A stretch of 64,000 bases of DNA from Bacteroidetes bacterium UBA5697. Lineage in GTDB: Bacteria; Bacteroidota; Bacteroidia; B-17B0; Aurantibacillaceae. Shown here one piece after another: positions 36,981 to 46,450 of the stretch. Location: contig DIHL01000023.1 in the NCBI GenBank assembly GCA_002420145.1, forward strand, positions 1 through 64,000. Reading direction: 5' to 3'. Position numbers and translations under genes: made by a program. Numbering within the stretch: position 1 is the first letter of the stretch; each line of letters begins with the position of its first letter. Under the pieces are notes generated by a model that worked only from the letters and a program-made list of their open reading frames with translations, was not told the DNA's origin and searched no databases.

Positions 36981-38603
36981 TTGAGAAGAATAAAAAACAT
37001 ATTTCATCATGTGTCCTTTTTAAATGCAACTCTTGTATTTTGTTTTTTCACAATGCTTACATTTTCTCAAAACGAACCACAAGCCCAAAACATTTTTATT
37101 AATCATGAAAATCAAAATACGATTGATGCATGGGATATAAAACAGCCAAGTTTCGAATTTCACTCTTCATTTAAACCATATCTGTCTTCTACACTTCAAA
37201 ACTATTCTGATACGTGTGTTCAGTTTTTGCATCATCCCATTAAAAATACATTCTTAAGTAAAACGTTTAATGAAGGACCAAACAAACGAAATCAATATAA
37301 TGTACAAGCTCTTCCCATTATTGATATCCAAACTGGATACGATTTATTAAACTCTAAATTTGTATTAGAAACAATAGGCGGCGCTCATGCTAAAATAAAT
37401 ATTAATAATGATTTCACCTTTGCATTAACCGCCATTGGAGGAAGGGTTTCTTATCCTAATTTTATAGACACCTCTATTCAAACAACTGGATTAATTCCAG
37501 GCTTAGGAAGAGCATTTAAAAACAGCGATGGCAGTCATAGTTTTTCTAATTTAACGGGTTACATTTCCTATAGCCCAAATAAAACATTTAATTTTCAATT
37601 AGGAAAAGACAAACATTTTATTGGAGAAGGTTATCGTTCATTGTTACTGTCAGATTTTTCAAACAACAATCCGTATTTTGGTATTAACGCAAATATTTGG
37701 AGAATTCAATACAATGTGTGGTATTCGTGGATGAAAGATTTTTCGTCATACGATGGCTCTCAAAAAAGTTTACAAAATAAATATGGAACATTTCACTACT
37801 TAAGTTTTAATGCACTTAAAGGATTAAATATTTCTTTTTTTGAAAACGTAGTTTGGCAAGGAACAGATACGAATCGTGTTAGAAATTTTGATGTAAATTA
37901 TTTAAATCCAATTATTTTTTACAGACCTCAAGAATATTCTGTTGGATCGTCAGATAATTCCATGATGGGTTTAAATATTTCAGCTAAATTATTTGGAGGT
38001 TTAAAAATATATGCCCAAGCTGTTGCTGATGAATTTTTTTTCAAAGAAATCAAAGCACGTAAAGGCTGGTGGGCAAATAAACAAGGTTGGCAGTTTGGAG
38101 CCAAGTACATTAATGCCTTTAAAGTAAAAGGATTGACTATTCAAGCCGAATACAATGAAGTTAGACCATACACCTATACACACGGTAGTGTTCAGCAGAA
38201 CTATGCAAATTACGGACAAGCTTTAGCTCATCCTTTTGGCGCTAATTTTAAAGAGTACCTTGGTTTTATGAGTTATAGAGCAAACCGCTGGATGTTAAGT
38301 TTTCAGGGTATATCAGCAACAATTGGTATGGATACATTGGGTTCAAATTTAGGGCAAAATATATTTGTGAGCTATACGACACGACCTTATGAATATGGAC
38401 ATAAAACAACTCAAGGAAATAAAATGAAACTAATGCAGAGCGACATTAAGTTTACTTATTATGTTATTCCACAAATGAATTTAAGAGTTGAATTAGGTTA
38501 CATTCAAAGAAGCATTAAAGATGATTTAGGTTACGAACTACAATCTCCTTACATTTATTTTGGAGTTAAAACGAGTATACATAATTTTTATAGAGACTAT
38601 TAA
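36981..38603 (+). CDS. RemB/Wzi-like outer-membrane protein (copy 2)
   Basis: 540 residues with TTG start, signal peptide (about 1-31, ending MLTFSQ). It is a diverged paralogue of the gene two places upstream: GKDKHFIGEGYRSLLLSDFS aligns with GKQKIGNGYRSILLSDNA, and the segments YLSFNALKGLNISFFENVVW and YLSYNVNKRINLGLFQGMIW also align. Predicted beta-barrel, ending FYRDY. The inferred role is in gliding-related surface structure or capsule presentation. The stop codon touches the start of the next gene. Confidence 0.72.
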   Translation: MRRIKNIFHHVSFLNATLVFCFFTMLTFSQNEPQAQNIFINHENQNTIDAWDIKQPSFEFHSSFKPYLSSTLQNYSDTCVQFLHHPIKNTFLSKTFNEGPNKRNQYNVQALPIIDIQTGYDLLNSKFVLETIGGAHAKININNDFTFALTAIGGRVSYPNFIDTSIQTTGLIPGLGRAFKNSDGSHSFSNLTGYISYSPNKTFNFQLGKDKHFIGEGYRSLLLSDFSNNNPYFGINANIWRIQYNVWYSWMKDFSSYDGSQKSLQNKYGTFHYLSFNALKGLNISFFENVVWQGTDTNRVRNFDVNYLNPIIFYRPQEYSVGSSDNSMMGLNISAKLFGGLKIYAQAVADEFFFKEIKARKGWWANKQGWQFGAKYINAFKVKGLTIQAEYNEVRPYTYTHGSVQQNYANYGQALAHPFGANFKEYLGFMSYRANRWMLSFQGISATIGMDTLGSNLGQNIFVSYTTRPYEYGHKTTQGNKMKLMQSDIKFTYYVIPQMNLRVELGYIQRSIKDDLGYELQSPYIYFGVKTSIHNFYRDY

Positions 38604-38945
38604 TTGGAAGATCAAATTCATAATTATTTCTTAACCTTACCAGAGCCCGAACAATCTGCTCTTTTATTTTTGCACCAGTTTTTAATGAATGAAATAGGAT
38701 TACAGTTTAAACGAAAGTTCAATACTCCGTTTTATTATTATAATGGAAAATGGTTTTGTTTTGTAAGTTATGACAATAAGAAGAGAAATATTTACATCAG
38801 CTTTGTAAAAGGCAATCAGGTAAGCCATCCCAAACTTCTTTCAGAAGGACGTAAACAAATGAAAATCTATAAAATTTTACCAGAAAAAAACATTAATGTT
38901 AGTGAGTTAAGCAAAATTAGTAACGCATTAAAAAAGTGGTATTAA
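38604..38945 (+). CDS. DUF1801-domain protein
   Basis: 113 residues, TTG start directly after the preceding TAA stop. The fold signature of DUF1801/YdhG proteins is visible: FKRKFNTPFYYYNGKWFCFVSY (about 35-56), IYISFVKGNQ and a C-terminal LPEKNINVSELSKISNALKKWY helix. No enzymatic residues are known for this group. Translational coupling to the RemB-like gene appears incidental to function. Confidence 0.8.
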   Translation: MEDQIHNYFLTLPEPEQSALLFLHQFLMNEIGLQFKRKFNTPFYYYNGKWFCFVSYDNKKRNIYISFVKGNQVSHPKLLSEGRKQMKIYKILPEKNINVSELSKISNALKKWY

Positions 38946-38946
38946 T

Positions 38947-40938
38947 TTATCTTGGATACTCAATCCTTACATGATAAATATTCATTAACCGCTTTTTGAA
39001 AATCTTTTTTATTTGATTAATATCTCTGAATGTAATATCAGCATTCATAAATTGATTTTCATTAATTTGATGGTTAATGATTTTATCTACTAATTCATCA
39101 ATAGCAATGGCATCATATTTTTTTAAACTTCTTGACGATGCTTCTACTCCGTCTGCCATCATTAAAATAGCAGTTTCTTTACTAAAAGGAATAGGCCCAG
39201 GATATCTAAACAAATCTTCATTGATAATTTCTCCCTCATGTTCTTTTTTGTAATTGTGTAAAAAGAATCGAGTTGTGGTGGTTCCGTGATGCGTTCTAAT
39301 AAAATCAATCACTGTTTCTGGCAACTTATTTTCTTTTGCTATTTCAACGCCTTTAATAACATGGTTGATGATTATTTGAGCACTTTCTTCTGATGATAAA
39401 TCTTCATGAGGACTTACTTCTCCAACTTGATTTTCTGTAAAAAAACGGGGATTACTCATTTTTCCAATATCATGATACATTGCCCCAGTTCTTACTAATA
39501 AAGGATTGCCACCTATTTTGTAACAAGCTTCCTCTGCCAAATTAGCTACCTGAAGTGAGTGCTGAAATGTACCTGGAATTTTTTGAGAAAGTTGTCGGAG
39601 TAAAGGTGAGTTTAAATCACACAATTCTAACAATGTAAAATCAGAAGTAAATCCAAATAGCTTTTCAAAAATAAAAATTAAAGGAAATGAAAACAGGACG
39701 CATACACCACTTATTAAAAAAGGAACATAGTTTTCAATATTTCCAATCGCTTGCATCGTGCTATTAACCATATGATAGGCAACAAATGATAACACATAGA
39801 ATACAAAAGTTAGAAGTGCAGAAATAAATAATTTAGAACGCTTACCCATGTCGGCCACACTAAAAATGGTTCCTATTCCTGCAATAAGCTGAACGAATAC
39901 AAATTCAAATTTATCTGGAGTAAAAAATGCACATAGTAAAATAATATTTAAAAAATTAAATAAAGAAGTTCTACTATCAAAAAATACTCTAATTAAAATA
40001 GGCACCAAACAAAATGGCACAGCATATACATATTTAATGTTATATTTTGCAACAATACTAGTGATGATGACAATTAAGAGGATGACTAAAAAGATAAAAG
40101 TGACTTGTGAATTTTGACTAAAAATAGCTTTTCTAAAAAACGCTAAAAACAACATCATTATTCCTAATACTAGAATACAAATTAATATTTGACCAGCAAT
40201 TACAGATAGCATTGTTGTCTCAGTTTTTTGTTCGTTTAGTTCATTGTTATAGCTTAATAATATATTTCTTTGTTCTTCTGAAACAATATCATTTTTTCGT
40301 AATAAAATATCGCCCTTTTCTATTTTAGACTTATAGATGTAATTTGTTTCAGGAGTTTCTGTGACCATTTCATTTGATAAAATTTCATCAAATACAATAT
40401 TAGGAGAGAGCTGAGTTAAAATTTTCGTAACAACAACAGGGTTATTTATTTTGTCAGTTAAAATATTTTTTATTTTCTTTTCATCAAACAAAATATTTTT
40501 ATTCACTAAAACAACTTCATTATTTTCTACAATATATATACTGGAATCTTCATAAGAAGAAGGGATGAGAGAATAGGAGACTCCTATTTTAAAAATGCTA
40601 TCTAAATGTAGATGTAAATTTGAAACTTCTTTAGAAGATAATTCTTTGATGTTATTCAAAAAACTAAAATCAGTTTTATTTAATTTTTTAAAATAAGCAA
40701 TATATTTCTGGGCATCTTTTTTTTCCTTAGCTAATTCGACATCCGTCTTTTTTATCAAAAAATCAAATGGAGAAATCAAGTCATCGTTTAGCCAAACATC
40801 ACCTGTTTTAATATAACTAAGATCTTGGTATTTTTGCTTAGGAAGCACATACGTGCAAATGATAACACATACTGCAAAAACAATCCCTTTGTACCAAAGG
40901 GCGTGCTTATCTCTTATTCTTGTAAATAAACTGTTCAC
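38947..40938 (-). CDS. 7TM-HD phosphodiesterase, PgpH type (cyclic-di-AMP)
   Basis: 663 residues, GTG start. One N-terminal membrane helix (about 17-34), an extracytoplasmic 7TMR-HDED domain (about 50-235), seven membrane helices (about 240-430), and a cytoplasmic HD domain (about 450-630) with HSLQVANLAEEA, AMYHDIGKM (HD pair, about 488-490), ENQVGEVSPHEDLS, and IRTHHGT. Known: PgpH in Listeria hydrolyses cyclic-di-AMP. The presence of the whole 7TMR-HDED plus 7TM plus HD plan makes this assignment good. It implies c-di-AMP signalling in this organism; no cyclase is in the window. Confidence 0.9.
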   Translation of the reverse strand: MNSLFTRIRDKHALWYKGIVFAVCVIICTYVLPKQKYQDLSYIKTGDVWLNDDLISPFDFLIKKTDVELAKEKKDAQKYIAYFKKLNKTDFSFLNNIKELSSKEVSNLHLHLDSIFKIGVSYSLIPSSYEDSSIYIVENNEVVLVNKNILFDEKKIKNILTDKINNPVVVTKILTQLSPNIVFDEILSNEMVTETPETNYIYKSKIEKGDILLRKNDIVSEEQRNILLSYNNELNEQKTETTMLSVIAGQILICILVLGIMMLFLAFFRKAIFSQNSQVTFIFLVILLIVIITSIVAKYNIKYVYAVPFCLVPILIRVFFDSRTSLFNFLNIILLCAFFTPDKFEFVFVQLIAGIGTIFSVADMGKRSKLFISALLTFVFYVLSFVAYHMVNSTMQAIGNIENYVPFLISGVCVLFSFPLIFIFEKLFGFTSDFTLLELCDLNSPLLRQLSQKIPGTFQHSLQVANLAEEACYKIGGNPLLVRTGAMYHDIGKMSNPRFFTENQVGEVSPHEDLSSEESAQIIINHVIKGVEIAKENKLPETVIDFIRTHHGTTTTRFFLHNYKKEHEGEIINEDLFRYPGPIPFSKETAILMMADGVEASSRSLKKYDAIAIDELVDKIINHQINENQFMNADITFRDINQIKKIFKKRLMNIYHVRIEYPR

Positions 40939-41018
40939 GAAACAAAAGAAACTATTTTTTGATGACTAAACAACATGACAAATAAGTATTATGAACAATG
41001 TTTTATTAATTGAAGAAG

Positions 41019-43763
41019 TCATCTTACTAAAGTAACATGTCCTACTCGAGATTCTTTTTCGTTAGTTACGATATTTTTAAATTCGCATTTCCACACATAC
41101 ACATCATCTGTACATGGTTGATTTTTGAAAGTTCCATTCCAACCAGCTTCTGTGTCATTTGTTTTATAAATCATCTGCCCCCATCTATTAAAAATCATAA
41201 ACGTATAATCTTCAACACCAATAACTATTGGTTTAAAAATATCGTTTAAGTCATCTTTGTTTCCGGGAGTAAATGCATTTGGTATCCAAAATCTAAATTC
41301 GGGTAATACCCTAACTAATAATTTAACTGTATGCGAGCACGCGTAATTATTGGTTACTGTTTGAGTAACATAATAGTCGCCCCAAGTGGCATATGTATGA
41401 GTTGGGTTTATTTCATTTGAACCTGTGCCATCGTCAAAATTGTAATACCAACTTACAATATTAGCAAGGTTGGCTATATTGAAAAATGAAACATCAGGGT
41501 CAAATATAGTGGTTAAAGTAGGGGTTGCTATAAATCCTCCAATTGGGGCTGGATTAACTGTGATACTGGAAACAGATACAATTTGATTAGTATCTATGCA
41601 ATTACTATTTGAGATAATAGTTAAGGTGTAATTATAAACTCCAACAGGACTAAAGACATGTGTTGGATTTGCTTCTGTAGAAGAAGTGCCATCACTAAAA
41701 TTCCATAAGTATGATAAAGTAGAAGATCCAGTACTTGTATTATTAAATGTTACTTCCATTGGATCGCAACCAAGAGCAATAATTGGGTCGACTGAGGCCA
41801 CTGTGTTTTCATACAATTCAACGATTTGAGTGGTTGTATCAGAACATCCATTTTTTTCAGCAATCAATACAACAGGATAAGAACCTATGGCATTATAATT
41901 AACATTCGCTACAGATTGTGTGCTAGCAGTTTGTGTTGATGCGGCAGTGCCAAAACTCCAAGATAAGTTTCCTGTAGGCCCTTGAAAATTACTAGTGCTA
42001 TTAAACGAAAAATTATTATTATTAAAACAAAGTCCAGTAGAAGAAGTATAAGTAAAGTTCGCCACAGGTGTTGGATTCACAGTAATACTGTTAACAGATG
42101 TTATTTGACTTGTATCAATACAATTTTGGTTTGTCATTACATCTAACGAAAAACTATAAACGCCTGCTGGAGAGAATATATGTGTTGGATTTTGAAGTGT
42201 TGATGTTGTGCCATCACTAAAAGTCCATAAATAAGTCATTGGTGTGCCTGCTGTGCTTGTATTTGTAAATGTAATTGCTAAAGGATCACAACCTGATGCT
42301 GGAAAAGAACCAATAGAAGCATTTGGATTTTGAAAGACTTCAATCGTTTTTGTAGTTACGGCCGTGCATCCATTTTCACTAACTGTAAAAACAACAGGAT
42401 AAACACCAGGGGCATTAAAGTTTACATTTGTAACGGATAAAGTATTGGCAGTTTGCGGTGTAGCATTAGAACCAAAGTTCCAACTAAATGTTCCGTTTCC
42501 TTGAAATAATCCAGAGCCACTAAAATCAAAACTATTACCATTAAAGCATTGAGCATTTGGAGTAATATAATCTGGTGATAAGAGAGGAAACACTTGAAAC
42601 ACTTCTGTAGTAGTATCTCCGCATGGGCTATTAGGATTTACAATTAAAGTTACTGTATAAGTACCAGTGTTTGTAAAAGTGTAAGTAGGATTAAATGCAT
42701 TTGATGTATCAGCTAATGTATTTGGATCTCCAAAGTCCCAGTGATAAGTTGAACCATTAAAGCTATTATTAGAGTATGATATTGTAAATCCATTACAATA
42801 GCCTGTTCCAGCTCCATTATTAGTAGTTGTTTGAGAAATAATATCGGCTGAAACTACAAACGGGCAATTAATCACATTAAATTGAAAATCTCGGTGATGA
42901 ACTCCAATTAACTGTCCATTTCGATATTCACTTACACAAACACCAACCACCCATTGACCTATAATATTCGGCACACCATTTAAAAAACCAGTTGTAGGAT
43001 TTATATTGATTGCTGGACTAGAAGACATTGGATAGGATGCTGAATATGGAGCAAGAAAAGGTACGCTGATGTAAGGCGGTGCTGTATTAACGGATGGACA
43101 TGTAGGTGGAGGAGCAGAGCATTGCGGGCCAACTGGAGCGGGCCCAGTTCCAATAACAGGGCAGCAACCATCTAAGCCATTAAAAGGAGTACACAAACTA
43201 TAGACAAGAGAGTCGCCATCTGGATCTGTAGCAGCATGATTAAAGGCAATTGGAATACCGTTGCAAATATAAATTGGAGGGCGATTTGTAAATCTTGGAC
43301 TGCTATTAACCGCAACTACTTCTGGCCCTGGAATGTGTTCCCAATAGGTAGCACCAACACCGCCTGGATTTACCAAATTTAAAATAGTACCATTTCTGCA
43401 ACATCGTTGATAGGCAATGTAATATCCGCCAGTTAGTGGTGGTAAATTAACTACGGCTTCATATATTGCTTCTTCTACACAAGCGTTACCAGACGAAGCA
43501 GGAGCACAGGGACTATTATTTGATGGAGGCACTGTAATACTGCTTGTTACGCTAACTTGTAAAGTTGTAACAACATTTCCCGCTACATCAAATATTGTAA
43601 AGAATGCAGGATTATCAAATGGAGGAACTCCATTTAAACAATCACGATAAACTTTCATTCTTATTCTGTAATTATTACTCCCTAAATTGTCGTAATAAAT
43701 TTCTCCCCCAACAATGTGAGTAGCTTCTGCTAATTTAAAACTTAGTAGAAAAAAGAATATCAA
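41019..43763 (-). CDS. Large secreted PKD-domain protein with T9SS type B C-terminal domain
   Basis: 914 residues as read from a TTG at 43763. The N-terminal domain has ATHIVGGEIYYDNLGSNNYR, common in Bacteroidota adhesin-like proteins. PKD domains follow (about 300-780), at least four, with FxWNFGDG-type centres (YHWDFGDPN, YLWTFSDGTTS, YLWNFSDGTSS, WYYNFDDGTGS). The C-terminus (about 830-914) is the gliding-motility-associated type B sorting domain: IPNAFTPGNKDDLNDIFKP, FNRWGQMIY. The signal peptide begins oddly: a basic stretch KQIKRFKTY is encoded in frame upstream of the TTG without a standard start. It follows the next cargo gene by 26 bases. Confidence 0.88.
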   Translation of the reverse strand: MIFFFLLSFKLAEATHIVGGEIYYDNLGSNNYRIRMKVYRDCLNGVPPFDNPAFFTIFDVAGNVVTTLQVSVTSSITVPPSNNSPCAPASSGNACVEEAIYEAVVNLPPLTGGYYIAYQRCCRNGTILNLVNPGGVGATYWEHIPGPEVVAVNSSPRFTNRPPIYICNGIPIAFNHAATDPDGDSLVYSLCTPFNGLDGCCPVIGTGPAPVGPQCSAPPPTCPSVNTAPPYISVPFLAPYSASYPMSSSPAININPTTGFLNGVPNIIGQWVVGVCVSEYRNGQLIGVHHRDFQFNVINCPFVVSADIISQTTTNNGAGTGYCNGFTISYSNNSFNGSTYHWDFGDPNTLADTSNAFNPTYTFTNTGTYTVTLIVNPNSPCGDTTTEVFQVFPLLSPDYITPNAQCFNGNSFDFSGSGLFQGNGTFSWNFGSNATPQTANTLSVTNVNFNAPGVYPVVFTVSENGCTAVTTKTIEVFQNPNASIGSFPASGCDPLAITFTNTSTAGTPMTYLWTFSDGTTSTLQNPTHIFSPAGVYSFSLDVMTNQNCIDTSQITSVNSITVNPTPVANFTYTSSTGLCFNNNNFSFNSTSNFQGPTGNLSWSFGTAASTQTASTQSVANVNYNAIGSYPVVLIAEKNGCSDTTTQIVELYENTVASVDPIIALGCDPMEVTFNNTSTGSSTLSYLWNFSDGTSSTEANPTHVFSPVGVYNYTLTIISNSNCIDTNQIVSVSSITVNPAPIGGFIATPTLTTIFDPDVSFFNIANLANIVSWYYNFDDGTGSNEINPTHTYATWGDYYVTQTVTNNYACSHTVKLLVRVLPEFRFWIPNAFTPGNKDDLNDIFKPIVIGVEDYTFMIFNRWGQMIYKTNDTEAGWNGTFKNQPCTDDVYVWKCEFKNIVTNEKESRVGHVTLVR

Positions 43764-43789
43764 ATATGTTTTAAATCGTTTAATCTGTT

Positions 43790-46348
43790 TTATTCTTTAA
43801 ATACTTGAAAAAATCCATTCAATTTTCTTCCGTCAGACACATTGACGATGTAAAAGTAAGTGCCATCAGTGACGTTTGGCGACCAATCATTTTTGTAATC
43901 ATCATTACTATAAAGTTTATTGCCCCATCTATTAAATACATTTAATGACGAGCCAGAGAAATTTTCTAAGCCATTAATTCTAAAGAAATCATTGATGCCA
44001 TCTCCATTAGGAGTTACAACATTTGGCGCAAGTATATCACAATCGATGCTATTAATATCTATTACTAATGTATCTGAATACAAACACTGATCTGCTACAA
44101 CAATGGTATAAGAACCAGTGCTTGGTGTTGAACTTTGTGTGAAATAAAACGTGTAGGTAGTCGTGTCAAATGGAACAATACCTCCGCTTGGAATTAGCCA
44201 ACTTACAGTATATGGCTGATTTCCTCCTTCTATTCTTACAGTAATTGCTTTGATAGAATCTAAACAAAAAATAACAGGAGAGGAATTAATAATTTGTGGA
44301 GCGGTAGTTATTAGACTTGGAGTAAACACAACACTACTAGTACACGATGGAATACTCGATCCAACAACAGTGTAAGTCGTGTTTCCAATAGGCGACACCA
44401 CTGTTGAGTTAGTTGTAGAGCCCGTGCTCCAGGTATAACTATTGGCGCCAATTGCAGTAACTGTAGTTGTTTGTCCAGCACAATAGGGTGTTCCTGAAAC
44501 CGTTAGTGTTGGGGGAGGGGTTACACTAACTGTATAGACAGCAGTATTTGAGCAGGATGCGGCGATTGAACTGACAGTATAACTAGTTGTACTTGTTGGA
44601 GAAACATTAATGGTAGCATTTGTAGAGCCAGTACTCCAAGTATAACTAGTGCTACCTGATGCTGTAAGATTGGTGCTTTGCCCTAAACAAATAGAATTAT
44701 TTCCAGTAACAGAAAGTGCGATTCCAATAACGCTTACCGTTGAAACAGCAGAATTTGTACAAGCTCCAACTGCCCCTATTACAGTGTAAGTTGTATTTAC
44801 TGTTGGGCTTACAAATAAAGTGTCATTCGCAACGCCGTTACTCCAAGTATAGGTTGTTGCGCCCGAAGCTGTTAAAGAAGCTGTTGTGCCAATACAAATT
44901 AAAGTACTAGAACTAACAACAGTAGGCGTAGAAACTGGATTAACTGTGATGGTTTGAGTGACAGGCTTGTTACAAATATCATTAACTGTTATTGTATAGC
45001 TTTGAGAAGAATTTATTGGACCAGTGCTAAACGTTGGTGTATTTACAGCGGGGGCTGTCCATGTGTATGTATACGGCGCATAACCATTAGTTGCTCCTGC
45101 ATTAAGAATGATTGAATTGCCAGTACAAACAGACGTGTTGTTTTGACCAATAGTAATAGGCACATAATCATGAATATACAAATTGAACTTTACAACATTT
45201 GACGACAAGCAGGTAGTAACTGTTGGAGTTACAAAACTTGTCATAGAAAAGGAGAGTGTATCCGAGCCTTCTGCTATATTATCTTGTAATGCTGAAATAT
45301 TACAAATTTTTATAGTGTCTTGACCAGCAGCAAATATTAATTTAGTTGGCCAGGCAAATGAAGGATTTCCTGATTGAACATAATCGGTACCTAAAATTGC
45401 ATTTCCAGTTACTTGAAGATTAAAAGAATCTACATTAGCTATATTTCCATTTCTAATAAAATAGGCGCAATAGGTATTACAATCTTCAACTAAAACAGAA
45501 TCAGGAATATTAGAATTGGAGTTAGTTGTGAAAACATTTAATGGAGGCAAACTACTAAACGATCCACCTTCTAAGAAAACCCCAGAATCAATAATTCCAT
45601 CGCCTCCATCAGCAATTGCTATTTTAATATGATACGTTTGGCCGCATTGAACAGCCGCAAAAGCTTTTAGAGGAATTGTAAAGCCATCGTATTGAACAGT
45701 TGCCCCATCAGGTGCGGTTCCGGAACCATTACCATCGCCATTATCAAAATAAAACGCAGAATTTGAATTTAAATTTAAATTATACATGGTTACTGGCAAA
45801 CTAGTCCCTGGTATAATGGCAATATTTTTTGCATTATTAGTAAAAGGCCCTGTAATTCCAGGGCCACTAATAAAAAACCCAAACCCATCATTAATACCTC
45901 CAGGAGTTGGGCTCACATATTCCATATATTCTTCTGAGCCAAAAACGTACCTAAACTTTATAGTATCTGAACTGGGTACAAAGTCAAATTCTAAAATTGT
46001 AGCATCGAAACTCGTTACAGGAGCCATAATAATATTTAAATCAGGGTCTCCAGGTAAGCCATTATCAACATCAACATTGGAACTGTTGTTTGGACCTATG
46101 GCATTCACATTTGCCCCACAAGTTAATAAAACGCCCGAGGGTAATCCAATATTTGAAGCCACACCATTAAATGTCCCCCTGGTAGCGGGGTTTCCAACAA
46201 ATGTAATATTACTGGCTGTAACTCCACCTCCTAATAATACATTTTGTACCAATTGTTGAGGTGTTAATGTTTGTGTTGTTGTTAATTGTCCTTTTAATGT
46301 ATTTACAAAAAAAGACATTGAAAAGAGTATAGCGTAAAACGTTCTCAT
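43790..46348 (-). CDS. Choice-of-anchor L protein with Ig-like repeats and T9SS type B domain
   Basis: 852 residues, signal peptide (about 1-20, ending LKGQ). The choice-of-anchor L domain (about 30-270) has FRYVFGSEEYMEYV and GINDGFGFFISGP. A Calx-beta-like part (about 275-400) is followed by Ig-like repeats of about 75 residues with the core TYTWSxGxxNxT (four copies, about 410-690). The type B sorting domain closes it (about 775-852): NVVTPNGDGINDFF, FNRWGNKLY. Cargo of the T9SS, attached to or released from the surface. Same transcript as the PKD protein. Confidence 0.88.
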   Translation of the reverse strand: MRTFYAILFSMSFFVNTLKGQLTTTQTLTPQQLVQNVLLGGGVTASNITFVGNPATRGTFNGVASNIGLPSGVLLTCGANVNAIGPNNSSNVDVDNGLPGDPDLNIIMAPVTSFDATILEFDFVPSSDTIKFRYVFGSEEYMEYVSPTPGGINDGFGFFISGPGITGPFTNNAKNIAIIPGTSLPVTMYNLNLNSNSAFYFDNGDGNGSGTAPDGATVQYDGFTIPLKAFAAVQCGQTYHIKIAIADGGDGIIDSGVFLEGGSFSSLPPLNVFTTNSNSNIPDSVLVEDCNTYCAYFIRNGNIANVDSFNLQVTGNAILGTDYVQSGNPSFAWPTKLIFAAGQDTIKICNISALQDNIAEGSDTLSFSMTSFVTPTVTTCLSSNVVKFNLYIHDYVPITIGQNNTSVCTGNSIILNAGATNGYAPYTYTWTAPAVNTPTFSTGPINSSQSYTITVNDICNKPVTQTITVNPVSTPTVVSSSTLICIGTTASLTASGATTYTWSNGVANDTLFVSPTVNTTYTVIGAVGACTNSAVSTVSVIGIALSVTGNNSICLGQSTNLTASGSTSYTWSTGSTNATINVSPTSTTSYTVSSIAASCSNTAVYTVSVTPPPTLTVSGTPYCAGQTTTVTAIGANSYTWSTGSTTNSTVVSPIGNTTYTVVGSSIPSCTSSVVFTPSLITTAPQIINSSPVIFCLDSIKAITVRIEGGNQPYTVSWLIPSGGIVPFDTTTYTFYFTQSSTPSTGSYTIVVADQCLYSDTLVIDINSIDCDILAPNVVTPNGDGINDFFRINGLENFSGSSLNVFNRWGNKLYSNDDYKNDWSPNVTDGTYFYIVNVSDGRKLNGFFQVFKE

Positions 46349-46450
46349 AATTTCAAAAATACTTATTAATCAGGTAATTAACAATAATTTCAATCACTCA
46401 AAACGACCTTTTAAATAAAAAAAGTACATTAGTACCCAAATTCTACAATA

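Noticed and set aside
41019..46348. Periodic repeats that might be a CRISPR or tandem-DNA array
   Set aside because: The periodicity is about 75-90 codons and is explained by PKD and Ig-like protein domains with diverged DNA.
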